NCBI GenBank assembly: GCA_023263045.1
Contig: JALQXU010000003.1
Coordinates: 1 to 25,762, forward strand
Reading direction: 5' to 3'
DNA from: Pontimonas sp.
GTDB lineage: Bacteria; Actinomycetota; Actinomycetes; Actinomycetales; Microbacteriaceae
Length of the DNA stretch: 25,762 nt
Numbering within the stretch: the first letter of the stretch is position 1; each line of letters opens with the position of its first letter. A program made the position numbers and the translations under genes. The notes beneath the pieces are model-generated. The model had not been told where the DNA came from and ran no database searches. It saw nothing but the letters and a program-made list of their open reading frames with translations. Shown here in pieces: positions 14,732 to 21,535 of this stretch.

Positions 14732-14737
14732 GGGCTC

Positions 14738-15190
14738 GTGGTTGACGACACCGAGCTCATGCGCAAAGCCTTGGAGCTAGCATCCCAGGCGCTGTCCACC
14801 GGTGATGTTCCGGTTGCAGCACTCGTCGTGGACCCTGCCGGAGTTGTCGTCGCCAGTGCGACCAACACTAAAGAGCGCGACCACGATCCGACCGGTCACG
14901 CCGAAGTCGTAGCGCTCAGGCTTGCTGGTCACGCGCTGGACACGACCAATCTTTCTGACCACACGCTGGTTGTGACACTAGAGCCATGCGTGATGTGTGC
15001 GGGTGCCATCACGCAGGCCAGGATTTCCCGACTTGTTTTTGGGGCGTGGGATGACAAGGCCGGGGCCGCCGGGAGCAAACATGATCTCGTGCGGGATCGA
15101 AGCCTTCCCCATCGCGTGGAGGAAGTCCGCGGTGGTGTTCTGGAGAGCGAGTGTGGAGCGCTGCTGACCGACTTCTTTTCGACGAAGTAG
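14738..15190 (+). CDS. tadA: tRNA-specific adenosine deaminase
   Basis: A 150-residue cytidine-deaminase-fold enzyme that makes inosine at wobble position 34 of tRNA-Arg(ACG). Zinc and catalytic residues are visible: HAE (His54, catalytic Glu56) and PCVMC (Cys84, Cys87). GDVPVAALVVD and the helix AGAITQARISRLVFGAWDDKAGA are typical of TadA. The length matches the family. The start is GTG 14738 after a TAAGGT -10, probably leaderless. It abuts the convergent membrane-protein gene with no intergenic base. A related cytosine/guanine deaminase is a less likely alternative. Confidence 0.92.
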   Translation: MVDDTELMRKALELASQALSTGDVPVAALVVDPAGVVVASATNTKERDHDPTGHAEVVALRLAGHALDTTNLSDHTLVVTLEPCVMCAGAITQARISRLVFGAWDDKAGAAGSKHDLVRDRSLPHRVEEVRGGVLESECGALLTDFFSTK

Positions 15191-15589
15191 TTAGCTCACA
15201 ACTCCGGACCACACCACAGCAATGACGGTGTTGGTCACCGCCAATGCGCCGGCGGTGTGGAGAAGCGGCAACAGTGAGCGCTCGTTATCCCCGCTCGTCA
15301 GCTTCTTTTGTTTGCGATAGGCCACGAGGGCAACGATAAAGATGATGAGAGCGATGACACTCTTGACCGCGATTTTGGCGTGGTTCACCGCCATGTCGGG
15401 GTCATCGGCGAGACGCATTTCCGCCAGACCCGTCAAGAGCAGACCGGTCACCAACTGGATGCTTGCTCCGGTGAGTACCCAGCCAAAGGAATAGCCGGAG
15501 TGTGCCCGCATCTGTACGATGAACGGGCCGATAATGAGGGCTAGTCCGATGAAGTGGACGATGAGCGTGATATCGCGAACGAGGTCCAT
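15191..15589 (-). CDS. Small four-helix integral membrane protein
   Basis: A 132-residue hydrophobic protein with about four membrane helices: residues 5-27 (ITLIVHFIGLALIIGPF), about 33-57 (VLTGASIQLVTGLLLTGLA), about 74-91 (VKSVIALIIFIVALVAY) and about 107-130 (TAGALAVTNTVIAVVW). A histidine (VHF) in helix 1 and another (NHAKIAVK) before helix 3 recall actinobacterial membrane proteins of unknown function related to the CopD/DUF2214 type, but I cannot assign a family firmly. AAGGAG lies 5 nt before the ATG. The upstream gene ends 10 nt before this start, so both are cotranscribed. It may act with that soluble domain; this is inference. Confidence 0.7.
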   Translation of the reverse strand: MDLVRDITLIVHFIGLALIIGPFIVQMRAHSGYSFGWVLTGASIQLVTGLLLTGLAEMRLADDPDMAVNHAKIAVKSVIALIIFIVALVAYRKQKKLTSGDNERSLLPLLHTAGALAVTNTVIAVVWSGVVS

Positions 15590-15599
15590 GGGTCTCCTT

Positions 15600-15935
15600 T
15601 TAGTCTGATGCCTTAATGACTATGACATCAGTTTCTGGCTGAGTCTCCGATGTGTCTCTCACCAGCTCTGGCTCGATATAGATTTCGGCGGTTTCACCCA
15701 CCACCTCACGAACCCGACGCTTTGCGTCGTTGAGTGCGTGAGCGAGCACGTAGTTGGGAAGAGCCTCAGCCACTTGAATGGTGGCTGCGATAACCCAATG
15801 ACCATCGGGCTCGGCTGTTGTCGACAGACGCAAGACGGCATCGGCGTCTGAGCCTTCGAGGAGGGCGGCGAGGATAGGTTCGCGGGGAGGAAGTGAGTCC
15901 TGGGACTTCTTCTTGTCACCCATGATGTCGTCCAT
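15600..15935 (-). CDS. Stand-alone domain resembling the cytoplasmic tail of CDF metal transporters
   Basis: About 111 residues with no membrane segment. The text from VLRLSTTAEPDGHWVIAATI to AKRRVREVVGETAEIYIEPE follows the pattern of the C-terminal cytoplasmic domain of cation diffusion facilitators (V-H-x-L-R ... G-x-x-x-V-x-x-x-I-x-V ... R-x-x-x-P-x-x-x-x-I-Y-I-E-P). The transport domain is absent. The tail normally dimerises and binds metal; what a free copy does here is unknown. The start is uncertain: ATG 15935 is used, TTG 15956 and ATG 15923 are possible, and none has a good ribosome binding site. It is divergent from proC and in an operon with the membrane protein downstream. Confidence 0.55.
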   Translation of the reverse strand: MDDIMGDKKKSQDSLPPREPILAALLEGSDADAVLRLSTTAEPDGHWVIAATIQVAEALPNYVLAHALNDAKRRVREVVGETAEIYIEPELVRDTSETQPETDVIVIKASD

Positions 15936-15965
15936 TCCTAGCGTCACTGCCAACAACGTCTGACC

Positions 15966-15975
15966 AATCTACACT
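15966..15975. promoter_or_regulatory. Overlapping divergent -10 hexamers (proC / CDF-tail gene)
   Basis: AATCTACACT contains TACACT on the plus strand (15970-15975; ends 6 nt before the proC GTG) and TAGATT on the minus strand (15966-15971). The two hexamers share the central TA. The plus side is well supported by spacing; the minus side depends on the uncertain start of the left gene. Confidence 0.5.
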
Positions 15976-15981
15976 GGCACC

Positions 15982-16806
15982 GTGGCACACTCACTTCCGC
16001 AGATTGCAATTCTCGGCACCGGACATATGGGCGGTGCGATTCTTGGCGGTCTGCAACAAACCCCGGACTCCTGGGCGGGTATCCGAGTGACGAGTGCCTC
16101 AGCTGCGACAGCTTCCTCGCTCGCTGGCCCCGGTGTGGAGGCGAAGAGCCTCGAAGAAGACGCGCAAGCTAACCGCTGGGCCATCGAAGGCGCCGACATC
16201 ATCGTGCTAGGCGTCAAGCCCCACTACCTCCTGGGGCTTCTCGAAGAGGTTGCACCCCATGCTCCTGCGTCTGCGGTCATGGTCAGTATTGCCGCTGGCA
16301 TCACGGTCGCTCAGATGGAGGCTGTGTGGCCTGGGGCTGTGATCCGAACGATGCCCAACACTCCCTCTCAGGTCAGACACGGTGTGACCGGTCTCTCGGT
16401 GGGTAGTCGCGTGAGCCCGGAGCAACGTGAGGCCGTCGTGAGAGTTTTCGAGACGGTGGGAGCGGTCCTTCCTGTGGAAGAGTCCTCTCTGAATGCTTTG
16501 AGCACGTTCTCTGGTTCGGGACCAGCGTTTGTGTACTTCTTTATCGAGCGTTTCGTCGAGGTCGCCAGGGAGCACGGTTTTACACCCGAGGAGGCGACCA
16601 CGATGGTGCAGGGCACCTTCGCCGGAGCGATGGAACTTCTTGAGTCCTCGGGAAAAACCCCCGAGGAGCTTCGTGAAGCGGTCACCAGCCCTGGTGGCAC
16701 TACTCAAGCTGCACTGGGTGTCTACGAGGCAGCTGATCTCAGCGCAATTATTCGACAGGCCAGTGCCGCCGCTATCGCGCGTGCCGAGGGGATGGCGAAG
16801 GGCTAA
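15982..16806 (+). CDS. proC: Pyrroline-5-carboxylate reductase
   Basis: A 274-residue NAD(P)H-dependent reductase for the last step of proline synthesis. The Rossmann motif IAILGTGHMGGAILGG is at the N terminus, VLGVKPHYL in the cofactor domain, RTMPNTPSQVRHGVTGL in the middle, and the catalytic/dimer helix region SGSGPAFVYFFIERF and VTSPGGTTQAAL in the C-terminal half. Normal length. Start GTG 15982 sits 6 nt after TACACT, so the mRNA is probably leaderless. It ends one base before the convergent ktrA stop. Confidence 0.96.
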   Translation: MAHSLPQIAILGTGHMGGAILGGLQQTPDSWAGIRVTSASAATASSLAGPGVEAKSLEEDAQANRWAIEGADIIVLGVKPHYLLGLLEEVAPHAPASAVMVSIAAGITVAQMEAVWPGAVIRTMPNTPSQVRHGVTGLSVGSRVSPEQREAVVRVFETVGAVLPVEESSLNALSTFSGSGPAFVYFFIERFVEVAREHGFTPEEATTMVQGTFAGAMELLESSGKTPEELREAVTSPGGTTQAALGVYEAADLSAIIRQASAAAIARAEGMAKG

Positions 16807-17478
16807 CTACTTGTCGAGTGCCGCGAAGGTTTCGATGTCTTCGTTGGTTCCCGACACGATGATGAGGTCGTGGTTGGTGACAACCGTCTTCTCTGTCGCG
16901 TAGGTGAAGGGTTTGCCCGGTGACTTCACACCGACCACGGTGATGTTGTACTTCGAGCGCACCTGAGAGTCGGTCAGGGAGAGTCCGCGAATTGGCTTCG
17001 GCGGATACATCTTCACCAGGGCGAAATTGTCATCAAAGCGAATGAAGTCGATCATGCGACCGGACACCAGGTGTGCCACGCGCTCACCAGCTTCGCGCTC
17101 GGGATAGATCACGCGGTGGGCACCGATGCGAGTCAGGATCTTTCCGTGCGATTCACTAATCGCTTTGGCCCAAATCTGTGGGACCTTCATATCGACCAAG
17201 TTGGTCGTAATGAGCACGCTGGCTTCGATGGAGGAACCTGTCGCCACGACGGCAATGGGGAAGTCTCTGGCACCGATCTGCTCGAGAGCATTCATGTTCC
17301 TCGCGTCGAGCACCGCGGTGTGCTTCACACGGTCCGACCATTTCTGGACGAGAGCCGGGTCCTCGTCGACGGCGAGCACATCGCGCCCAAGCTTGTCGAG
17401 CTCTCCTGCTGTTGCGGCACCAAATCGTCCCAGACCAATAACCAGGACAGGGGCGTCATGGGGAATTTTCTCAACCAA
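16807..17478 (-). CDS. ktrA: Potassium uptake regulatory subunit KtrA (RCK domain)
   Basis: A 223-residue cytosolic gating ring subunit. RCK_N: VLVIGLGRFGAATAGELDKLG (glycine motif GLGRFG; only its core matters) and the acidic VDEDP at the end of beta 2, which together bind ATP/ADP or NAD(H). RCK_C follows from about residue 140 (GLSLTDSQVRSKYNITVVGV). It opens KtrB in response to nucleotide. I chose TTG 17478, which overlaps the ktrB stop by 8 bp and has GAAAGG upstream; the open frame extends to 17529 but only within ktrB. The length with TTG matches KtrA (about 220). Coupled translation with ktrB is likely. Confidence 0.88.
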   Translation of the reverse strand: MVEKIPHDAPVLVIGLGRFGAATAGELDKLGRDVLAVDEDPALVQKWSDRVKHTAVLDARNMNALEQIGARDFPIAVVATGSSIEASVLITTNLVDMKVPQIWAKAISESHGKILTRIGAHRVIYPEREAGERVAHLVSGRMIDFIRFDDNFALVKMYPPKPIRGLSLTDSQVRSKYNITVVGVKSPGKPFTYATEKTVVTNHDLIIVSGTNEDIETFAALDK

Positions 17479-19000
17479 CGATCGGCCTTTCTTTAGCCCG
17501 GCGGTACACCGTCTGGCGATGGGTTCCACTGAGTGCTGTAGCGAGTGTCACTGTACCAACACGTCCCAACAGCATGGTTGCTGAGAGCACGTATTTGGCA
17601 GAGTCGGGAAGGTCATTGGCGGTAAGTCCAGCGGTGAGACCACAGGTAGCAAACGCAGAAATCACGTCGAAGAGGACTCGATCGAGCGGCGCATCAGTAA
17701 TCCGAAGCAGTGCGATCGTCGCAATCGCGACGATGCTCGCACCCCAGAGCACCACGCTCACAGCCAGACGAACAGTGTCGGAGGGAATCCGTCGCTCATA
17801 GGCGACGATGTCCTGGTCGCCCCGCGCTTCAGCAAACGCGGCGAGGAACAATATCGCCAAGGTGGTGACTTTGATTCCTCCCGCTGTTGACGCTGAACCT
17901 CCGCCCACAAACATCAGCATGTCGAGAACCAACAGGGTGGCGCCGTTCATCTCAGAGGTGTCGACGGTGTTGAAGCCGCCTGAGCGAGACATCATCGAAA
18001 CAAAAAGCGCGGTCATCGGTCGATACGCACCTGGCTGGGACCCCAGTGTCTTCTCATTCCCCCACTCGAGTGCTCCGATAGCGAGCGCACCGATGACCAA
18101 CAAGATGGTGGTGGTGGTGAGTGTGAGTTTGGCGTGGATGCCTAAGCGTGCGTGAGCGAAAGTGCGGTGCAATCTGCGTAGGCGAACGGTCTTGAGGGCT
18201 CGGGCAATCGCGTAGATGACGGGGAATCCAATGCTTCCTAAGAACACCCCGATGCCCATGGTGAACACCATGATGGGGTCGTTCACGAACGGTGAGAGAC
18301 CATCGACGAGTGGGACGAAACCAGTGTTCGTAAAAGCAGAGGCTGCGAGGTAGCCCCCCTGCCAGAGCGCGGTAACCGGGTCGAGGCCCCACACGATGAG
18401 ACGAGGAACAATGATGGCCGCAAGGGCCAGCTCGATGACGATCACACTGATGAAGACGGTCTTGAGAAGACCCTTGACCTCGGACAAGCGCATGCCGTGT
18501 GAGTCTTGACCTTCGCGCTCGTGGAGGCGGGAGGGGTCCACGTCTCCAGCCATCATCTTCCGCACCGAGAGCCCCAAACGCTTGGAGGCAATGACGGCGA
18601 GAATCGTCGCCAGGGTCATCACTCCGATTCCTCCGATCTGGAGACCGAGGAAAACCACGAGGTGACCAAAGGCTGACCAATGGGTCGCCATGTTGACGAC
18701 CGTGAGGCCCGTGACACAGATTGCGGAGACTGCGGTGAACAGCGCGTCAGACAGCGGCGTGATCTCGCCCGAAGCAGAGGCCATCGGGAGCATCAGCATC
18801 ACCGTCGTGACGGTGATCAGAAAAAGAAAAATGAAGATTGTGGCGGTTGCCGCTCCGCCACCGAGCAGAGCTTGGACGCGAAAGAGCACACCCCTCACTC
18901 CAGATGGCCTCGAGTAGGGGGCAAGACCCGGGACGGGGGAGACCCGGCGGGAGCGTCGCCTGGTAGAGCGGCGCTTGAGTGTTCCTAGCCATGACGACAC
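17471..19000 (-). CDS. ktrB: Potassium uptake channel subunit KtrB (TrkH family)
   Basis: A 509-residue K+-translocating membrane protein. The four pore loops are recognisable: AICVTGLTVVN, AFTNTGFVPL, RSGGFNTVD and FATCGLTAGLT, each with the filter glycine. GGGSASTAGGIKVTT lies in the gating-loop region before the last pore. A basic N-terminal tail of about 40 residues (RRSTRRRSRR) precedes the first helix and is longer than usual. Start GTG 19000 has GGAAGAAGG about 9 nt upstream. Together with KtrA it forms a Ktr-type K+ (often Na+-coupled) uptake system used in osmotic adaptation. Confidence 0.93.
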   Translation of the reverse strand: MSSWLGTLKRRSTRRRSRRVSPVPGLAPYSRPSGVRGVLFRVQALLGGGAATATIFIFLFLITVTTVMLMLPMASASGEITPLSDALFTAVSAICVTGLTVVNMATHWSAFGHLVVFLGLQIGGIGVMTLATILAVIASKRLGLSVRKMMAGDVDPSRLHEREGQDSHGMRLSEVKGLLKTVFISVIVIELALAAIIVPRLIVWGLDPVTALWQGGYLAASAFTNTGFVPLVDGLSPFVNDPIMVFTMGIGVFLGSIGFPVIYAIARALKTVRLRRLHRTFAHARLGIHAKLTLTTTTILLVIGALAIGALEWGNEKTLGSQPGAYRPMTALFVSMMSRSGGFNTVDTSEMNGATLLVLDMLMFVGGGSASTAGGIKVTTLAILFLAAFAEARGDQDIVAYERRIPSDTVRLAVSVVLWGASIVAIATIALLRITDAPLDRVLFDVISAFATCGLTAGLTANDLPDSAKYVLSATMLLGRVGTVTLATALSGTHRQTVYRRAKERPIVG

Positions 19001-19070
19001 GTCACGTGGCCTTCTTCCTCATCTGACCTTTAGACAACCGCCAGCCATGGTACTCCCAACAGGGTGCGAG

Positions 19071-19076
19071 TACGCT
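19071..19076 (+). promoter_or_regulatory. -10 of the ArsR-family gene
   Basis: TACGCT, 8 nt before the ATG at 19085; no ribosome binding site. Near-leaderless. Confidence 0.4.
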
Positions 19077-19084
19077 ACCCCTTT

Positions 19085-19453
19085 ATGAGTGACGTATTTG
19101 ATGTGCTTGCTGACCCCACCCGTCGAGACATTGTTGATTTGCTGCGCGCAGGCTCGGAGAAGAGCGTGGGGCAGCTAGTGGAGGCCCTGGGCATCACCCA
19201 ACCGACAGTGTCCAAGCACCTGAAAGCGTTGCGCGATGCGGGTGTTGTCGTGGCCAGAGAAGAAGGTCAACACCGTTACTACCGCTTCGACGAGTCGTCC
19301 CTGGCACGCGTTCAGGCGTGGGTGGGGGGTTCTGTCCCGGAGGACTCGACGAAGCCCTATGTTGATTTGCGCGAGCAGGGCGTTGCTGTGGGTTCTCTCG
19401 CGAAGGACGTCATGGCGTGGCTTGATGACGTTTTGGCAAAGGTTCGCCTCTAG
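19085..19453 (+). CDS. ArsR-family winged-helix regulator
   Basis: A 122-residue HTH_ArsR protein. FDVLADPTRRDIVDLLRAGS starts the domain, and VEALGITQPTVSKHLKALRD is the helix-turn-helix, followed by the wing EEGQHRYYRFDES. No cysteine or histidine cluster typical of metal sensors is present; there are no cysteines at all, so it is probably not an arsenic or zinc sensor of the usual type. The C-terminal 30 residues (DVMAWLDDVLAKV) form a helix likely used in dimerisation. It is divergent from ktrB with 84 bp between starts, so control of ktrBA is possible but untested. The frame extends to GTG 19064, but the -10 lies inside that extension. Confidence 0.88.
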   Translation: MSDVFDVLADPTRRDIVDLLRAGSEKSVGQLVEALGITQPTVSKHLKALRDAGVVVAREEGQHRYYRFDESSLARVQAWVGGSVPEDSTKPYVDLREQGVAVGSLAKDVMAWLDDVLAKVRL

Positions 19454-19481
19454 GTCTTTACAGCCACCTGCCTGCGCTCTA

Positions 19482-19497
19482 GGGTTATCGGGTTATC
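19482..19497 (+). repeat. Tandem octamer GGGTTATC x2
   Basis: Two exact, adjacent copies of GGGTTATC lie 16 nt upstream of the excisionase-like gene. Could be an operator; no -10 is clear around it. Confidence 0.35.
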
Positions 19498-19513
19498 ACC
19501 TCAGAAAGCCGCA

Positions 19514-19723
19514 ATGACCCAGCCACTATCCCACCTGCGATTTCTCACCGTCGGTGAGGTCGCAGAGATGATGCGTGTCTCGACGATGACGGTGTATCGG
19601 CTCGTTCACTCGGGAGAGCTCCCCGCGGTGCGGTTTGGGCGGTCATTCCGTATTCCCGAATCAGCGGTGTCACAGATTGTCTACCAAGCCGGTGAGGTGC
19701 GGGAAATGGGCGAGGTCGGCTGA
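19514..19723 (+). CDS. Excisionase/BldC-like MerR-type HTH protein
   Basis: A 69-residue DNA-binding protein. Residues 10-55 match the HTH_17 excisionase domain: FLTVGEVAEMMRVSTMTVYR then LVHSGELPAVRFGRSFRIPE, with the conserved R-F-G-R-S/F-R-I wing. Such proteins in actinobacteria are chromosomal regulators, not phage excisionases. In mycobacteria the homologue (Rv0500A as I recall) sits between proC and the bS22 gene, and here it also precedes bS22. The upstream AGAAAG is a weak ribosome binding site. Its targets are unknown. Confidence 0.85.
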   Translation: MTQPLSHLRFLTVGEVAEMMRVSTMTVYRLVHSGELPAVRFGRSFRIPESAVSQIVYQAGEVREMGEVG

Positions 19724-19739
19724 GCTTTCGGCTCTGCGC

Positions 19740-19745
19740 TAGACT
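19740..19745 (+). promoter_or_regulatory. Candidate -10 of the bS22 gene
   Basis: TAGACT about 56 nt before the bS22 ATG. The predicted leader holds TCTG-N4-CAGA, a small hairpin, and ends with a good AAAGGA site. No clear -35. Confidence 0.3.
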
Positions 19746-19801
19746 CCCTAAGTTGTCTGCTGGCAGATCAACACCGACGACATCAGGTCTAAAGGAAATT
19801 C

Positions 19802-19900
19802 ATGGGTTCTGTTATCAAGAAGCGCCGCAAGCGCATGGCGAAGAAGAAGCACCGCAAGTTGTTGCGCAAGACTCGCCACCAGCGTCGCAATAAGAAGTAG
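19802..19900 (+). CDS. Small ribosomal protein bS22 (AURKAIP1/COX24 domain)
   Basis: A 32-residue, extremely basic peptide: MGSVIKKRRKRMAKKKHRKL at the start, then LRKTRHQRRNKK. It matches the actinobacterial AURKAIP1/COX24-domain protein shown in mycobacterial ribosomes as bS22, which lies near the decoding region of the 30S subunit. AAAGGAAA is 5 nt before the ATG, a strong ribosome binding site. A hairpin terminator with five T residues follows 16 nt after the stop. The gene is easily missed because of its size. Codon use (AAG, CGC) fits a highly expressed gene. Confidence 0.92.
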   Translation: MGSVIKKRRKRMAKKKHRKLLRKTRHQRRNKK

Positions 19901-19916
19901 CGACCATCACTGGGGG

Positions 19917-19948
19917 ACGCCGGTCACTGTCTAGCGACCGGCGTTTTT
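19917..19948 (+). terminator. Intrinsic terminator of the bS22 gene
   Basis: ACGCCGGTC (19917-19925) pairs perfectly with GACCGGCGT (19936-19944), 10-nt loop, and the T-run extends to 19948. The right arm lies over the last codons and stop of the convergent HAD gene. On the minus strand no T-run follows, so it acts only rightwards. Confidence 0.88.
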
Positions 19949-20683
19949 CTCTGCCTTTTTTGAGCGATGCGCTTGGTGACGGTTGGTTGCCTCGGGCCAG
20001 ATGACGGGCCACGACTTCGTGGTGGCGTGAGAGAGCAGGGTGTGGTCGGGGTTGACGGCGACAGGGTGCCCCACACTCTCGAGGAGGGGAATATCTGCCG
20101 CGGAGTCTGAGTACCCGTAACAGGTTCGAAGGTCCACCCCGTGCTCGGAGGCTTTAGCCAGGGCGGCTTCGGTTTTGAGTGGACCGTGTAAGAGTTCACC
20201 GTCGATTTCTCCCGTGAAAGCACCATCATTCACTTCCAACGTGGTCCCCATTGCTCCGGTGAGACCGAGGTCGCGCGCCATCACGGAGGCGAGCCCCTGA
20301 GGGCTGGCAGTCAGTAGCCAGGTTTGGTGGCCTTGGGACTTGTGCCAGTTGAGGCGCTCAATCATTTCGGGAAATACCTTCGGAGCGATGGACCTGCGCC
20401 AGGCGACCTCGGCCACTTTCTCAAAATCCTTCACCTGATGCCCTGCTACGAGGGATTGTGCACGCTCTCTCGTGGACTTGAGGCGATGGGTTGTTTCGCC
20501 CTTCCGAATGAAGTAGCGCTGTTGGAAGAGTGCGGGTATGACGTGATGCCATTTGATGAAGCCGGACTTCCATGCCTCGATACCGAACATATATATGGTC
20601 GCCCCTTTGACCAGTGTGTTGTCTACATCGACAAACACCATGACCGGGGGTGAACCAGTCGAGGAGTTCCGGGGAGGAGTCAT
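19931..20683 (-). CDS. HAD-IB family phosphatase (SerB-like)
   Basis: A 250-residue HAD hydrolase. Motif I is FVDVDNTLVKG (nucleophile Asp19, acid/base Asp21), motif II is LLTASPQGL, the motif III lysine lies in GPLKTEAALAK, and motif IV is YGYSDSAADIPLLESVG. The four-helix cap between residues 25 and 115 places it in subfamily IB. Family members dephosphorylate phosphoserine or lipid-linked substrates; the substrate here is unknown. The mycobacterial neighbour of the same locus is annotated SerB1. A basic C-terminal tail (HRSKKAEKNAGR) overlaps the bS22 terminator. Start ATG 20683 lies 8 nt after TATGCT, so leaderless or nearly so. Confidence 0.88.
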   Translation of the reverse strand: MTPPRNSSTGSPPVMVFVDVDNTLVKGATIYMFGIEAWKSGFIKWHHVIPALFQQRYFIRKGETTHRLKSTRERAQSLVAGHQVKDFEKVAEVAWRRSIAPKVFPEMIERLNWHKSQGHQTWLLTASPQGLASVMARDLGLTGAMGTTLEVNDGAFTGEIDGELLHGPLKTEAALAKASEHGVDLRTCYGYSDSAADIPLLESVGHPVAVNPDHTLLSHATTKSWPVIWPEATNRHQAHRSKKAEKNAGR

Positions 20684-20691
20684 CGTGTCTC

Positions 20692-20701
20692 AGCATAGGC
20701 T
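20692..20701. promoter_or_regulatory. Overlapping divergent -10 hexamers (HAD / glutaredoxin-like)
   Basis: AGCATAGGCT holds TAGGCT on the plus strand (20696-20701; 6 nt before the right-hand ATG) and TATGCT on the minus strand (20692-20697; 8 nt before the left-hand ATG). The hexamers share the central TA. The whole intergenic region is only 24 bp, so there is no room for separate promoters. Confidence 0.6.
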
Positions 20702-20707
20702 TTTGGC

Positions 20708-20986
20708 ATGGACAATGTTCGGGTCACGGTGATCGGCAGGGAGGCGTGCCACCTGTGCGAGGAGGCCACAGACCTGATTGAGTCCGTGCTTCCTGGCTAT
20801 GCGAACGTTGTTCTCGAGAAGTGTTTGGTCGAGGAAAAACCTGAATGGTTGGAGTTTTATACCGACAAGGTTCCGGTCATTCTCATTGACGGTGTCGAGC
20901 ACGGCTATTGGCGAGTAAACGAAGAGATTTTCCGGGGAGCCCTTGTTCAGGCGGGAGCTCTTCACCAGCAGAAGGATTCGGAGTAA
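20708..20986 (+). CDS. Glutaredoxin-like (DUF836) thioredoxin-fold protein
   Basis: A 92-residue thioredoxin-fold protein. VTVIGREACHLCEEATDLIE gives the first strand and a CxxC active site CHLC; VPVILIDGVEHGYWRV contains the cis-proline turn (VPV). These are the marks of the small glutaredoxin-like DUF836 family. Actinobacteria usually lack glutathione, so mycothiol or a thioredoxin system is a likelier partner; this is inference. The ATG is 6 nt after TAGGCT and has no ribosome binding site. The DUF4916 gene follows after 9 nt, so both share the transcript. Confidence 0.86.
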   Translation: MDNVRVTVIGREACHLCEEATDLIESVLPGYANVVLEKCLVEEKPEWLEFYTDKVPVILIDGVEHGYWRVNEEIFRGALVQAGALHQQKDSE

Positions 20987-20995
20987 AAAAGAAGT

Positions 20996-21535
20996 ATGTC
21001 CTCCACGAGAACCCCTGACCCCAATCCCGGGTGGCTGTCTGACGACGAGCTCGCCGAGATCCGTCAGCGCTTACCTCTTCTCTATGTCGAAGCGGTTCCG
21101 GTTCGACTCGATGGCATGGGCAACGTCAGTGAAGTGGGTCTGTTGCTGCGCGTCTCCTCAGAGGGCTCGATTGCGAGGGCTCTCGTCGCAGGGCGGGTGA
21201 TGTTTGGCGAGACCGTGAGAGACGCCCTTTTCCGTCACCTCGAAAAAGACTTGGGTCCGATGGCGTTCCCTCAGATTCCCCCGACACCGCAACCAGCTCA
21301 CATTGCCGAGTACTTCCCCTATCCGGGAGCCAAGTATCAAGACCATCGCCAGCACGCCGTGTCTCTGGTCTATGTCGTTCCGGTCACGGGAACGTGTGAA
21401 CCCCGGCAGGACGCTCTGGAGCTCACCTGGCTCAGCCCCGAGCAGGCAACCTCCCACGAGGTCTTGGTCGAGATGGAGGGTGGTCGAGGTTCGCTGGTCA
21501 AGGCTGCCCTGGCGAGCGTGGGGGCTTTGCCTTAG
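20996..21535 (+). CDS. DUF4916 / Nudix-like family protein
   Basis: A 179-residue protein of the actinobacterial DUF4916 family: GWLSDDELAEIRQRLPLLYV, AVPVRLDGMGNVSEVGLLLR, LVAGRVMFGETVRDALFRHL and AEYFPYPG occur in order, then a QHAVSLVYVVPV strand. The fold is Nudix-like, but the Nudix box is degenerate: after GRVMFGE the expected REUxEExGU reads RHLEKDLGP, so the metal-binding glutamates are replaced. Hydrolase activity is doubtful. GGAG lies 12 nt upstream and AAGAAG closer. The stop overlaps the convergent methyltransferase stop by 4 bp. Confidence 0.82.
   Translation: MSSTRTPDPNPGWLSDDELAEIRQRLPLLYVEAVPVRLDGMGNVSEVGLLLRVSSEGSIARALVAGRVMFGETVRDALFRHLEKDLGPMAFPQIPPTPQPAHIAEYFPYPGAKYQDHRQHAVSLVYVVPVTGTCEPRQDALELTWLSPEQATSHEVLVEMEGGRGSLVKAALASVGALP

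Noticed and set aside
19514..19723. Excisionase-like gene as sign of a prophage or integrative element
   Set aside because: No integrase, att repeats or other phage genes; this HTH type is a standard chromosomal neighbour of bS22 in actinobacteria.
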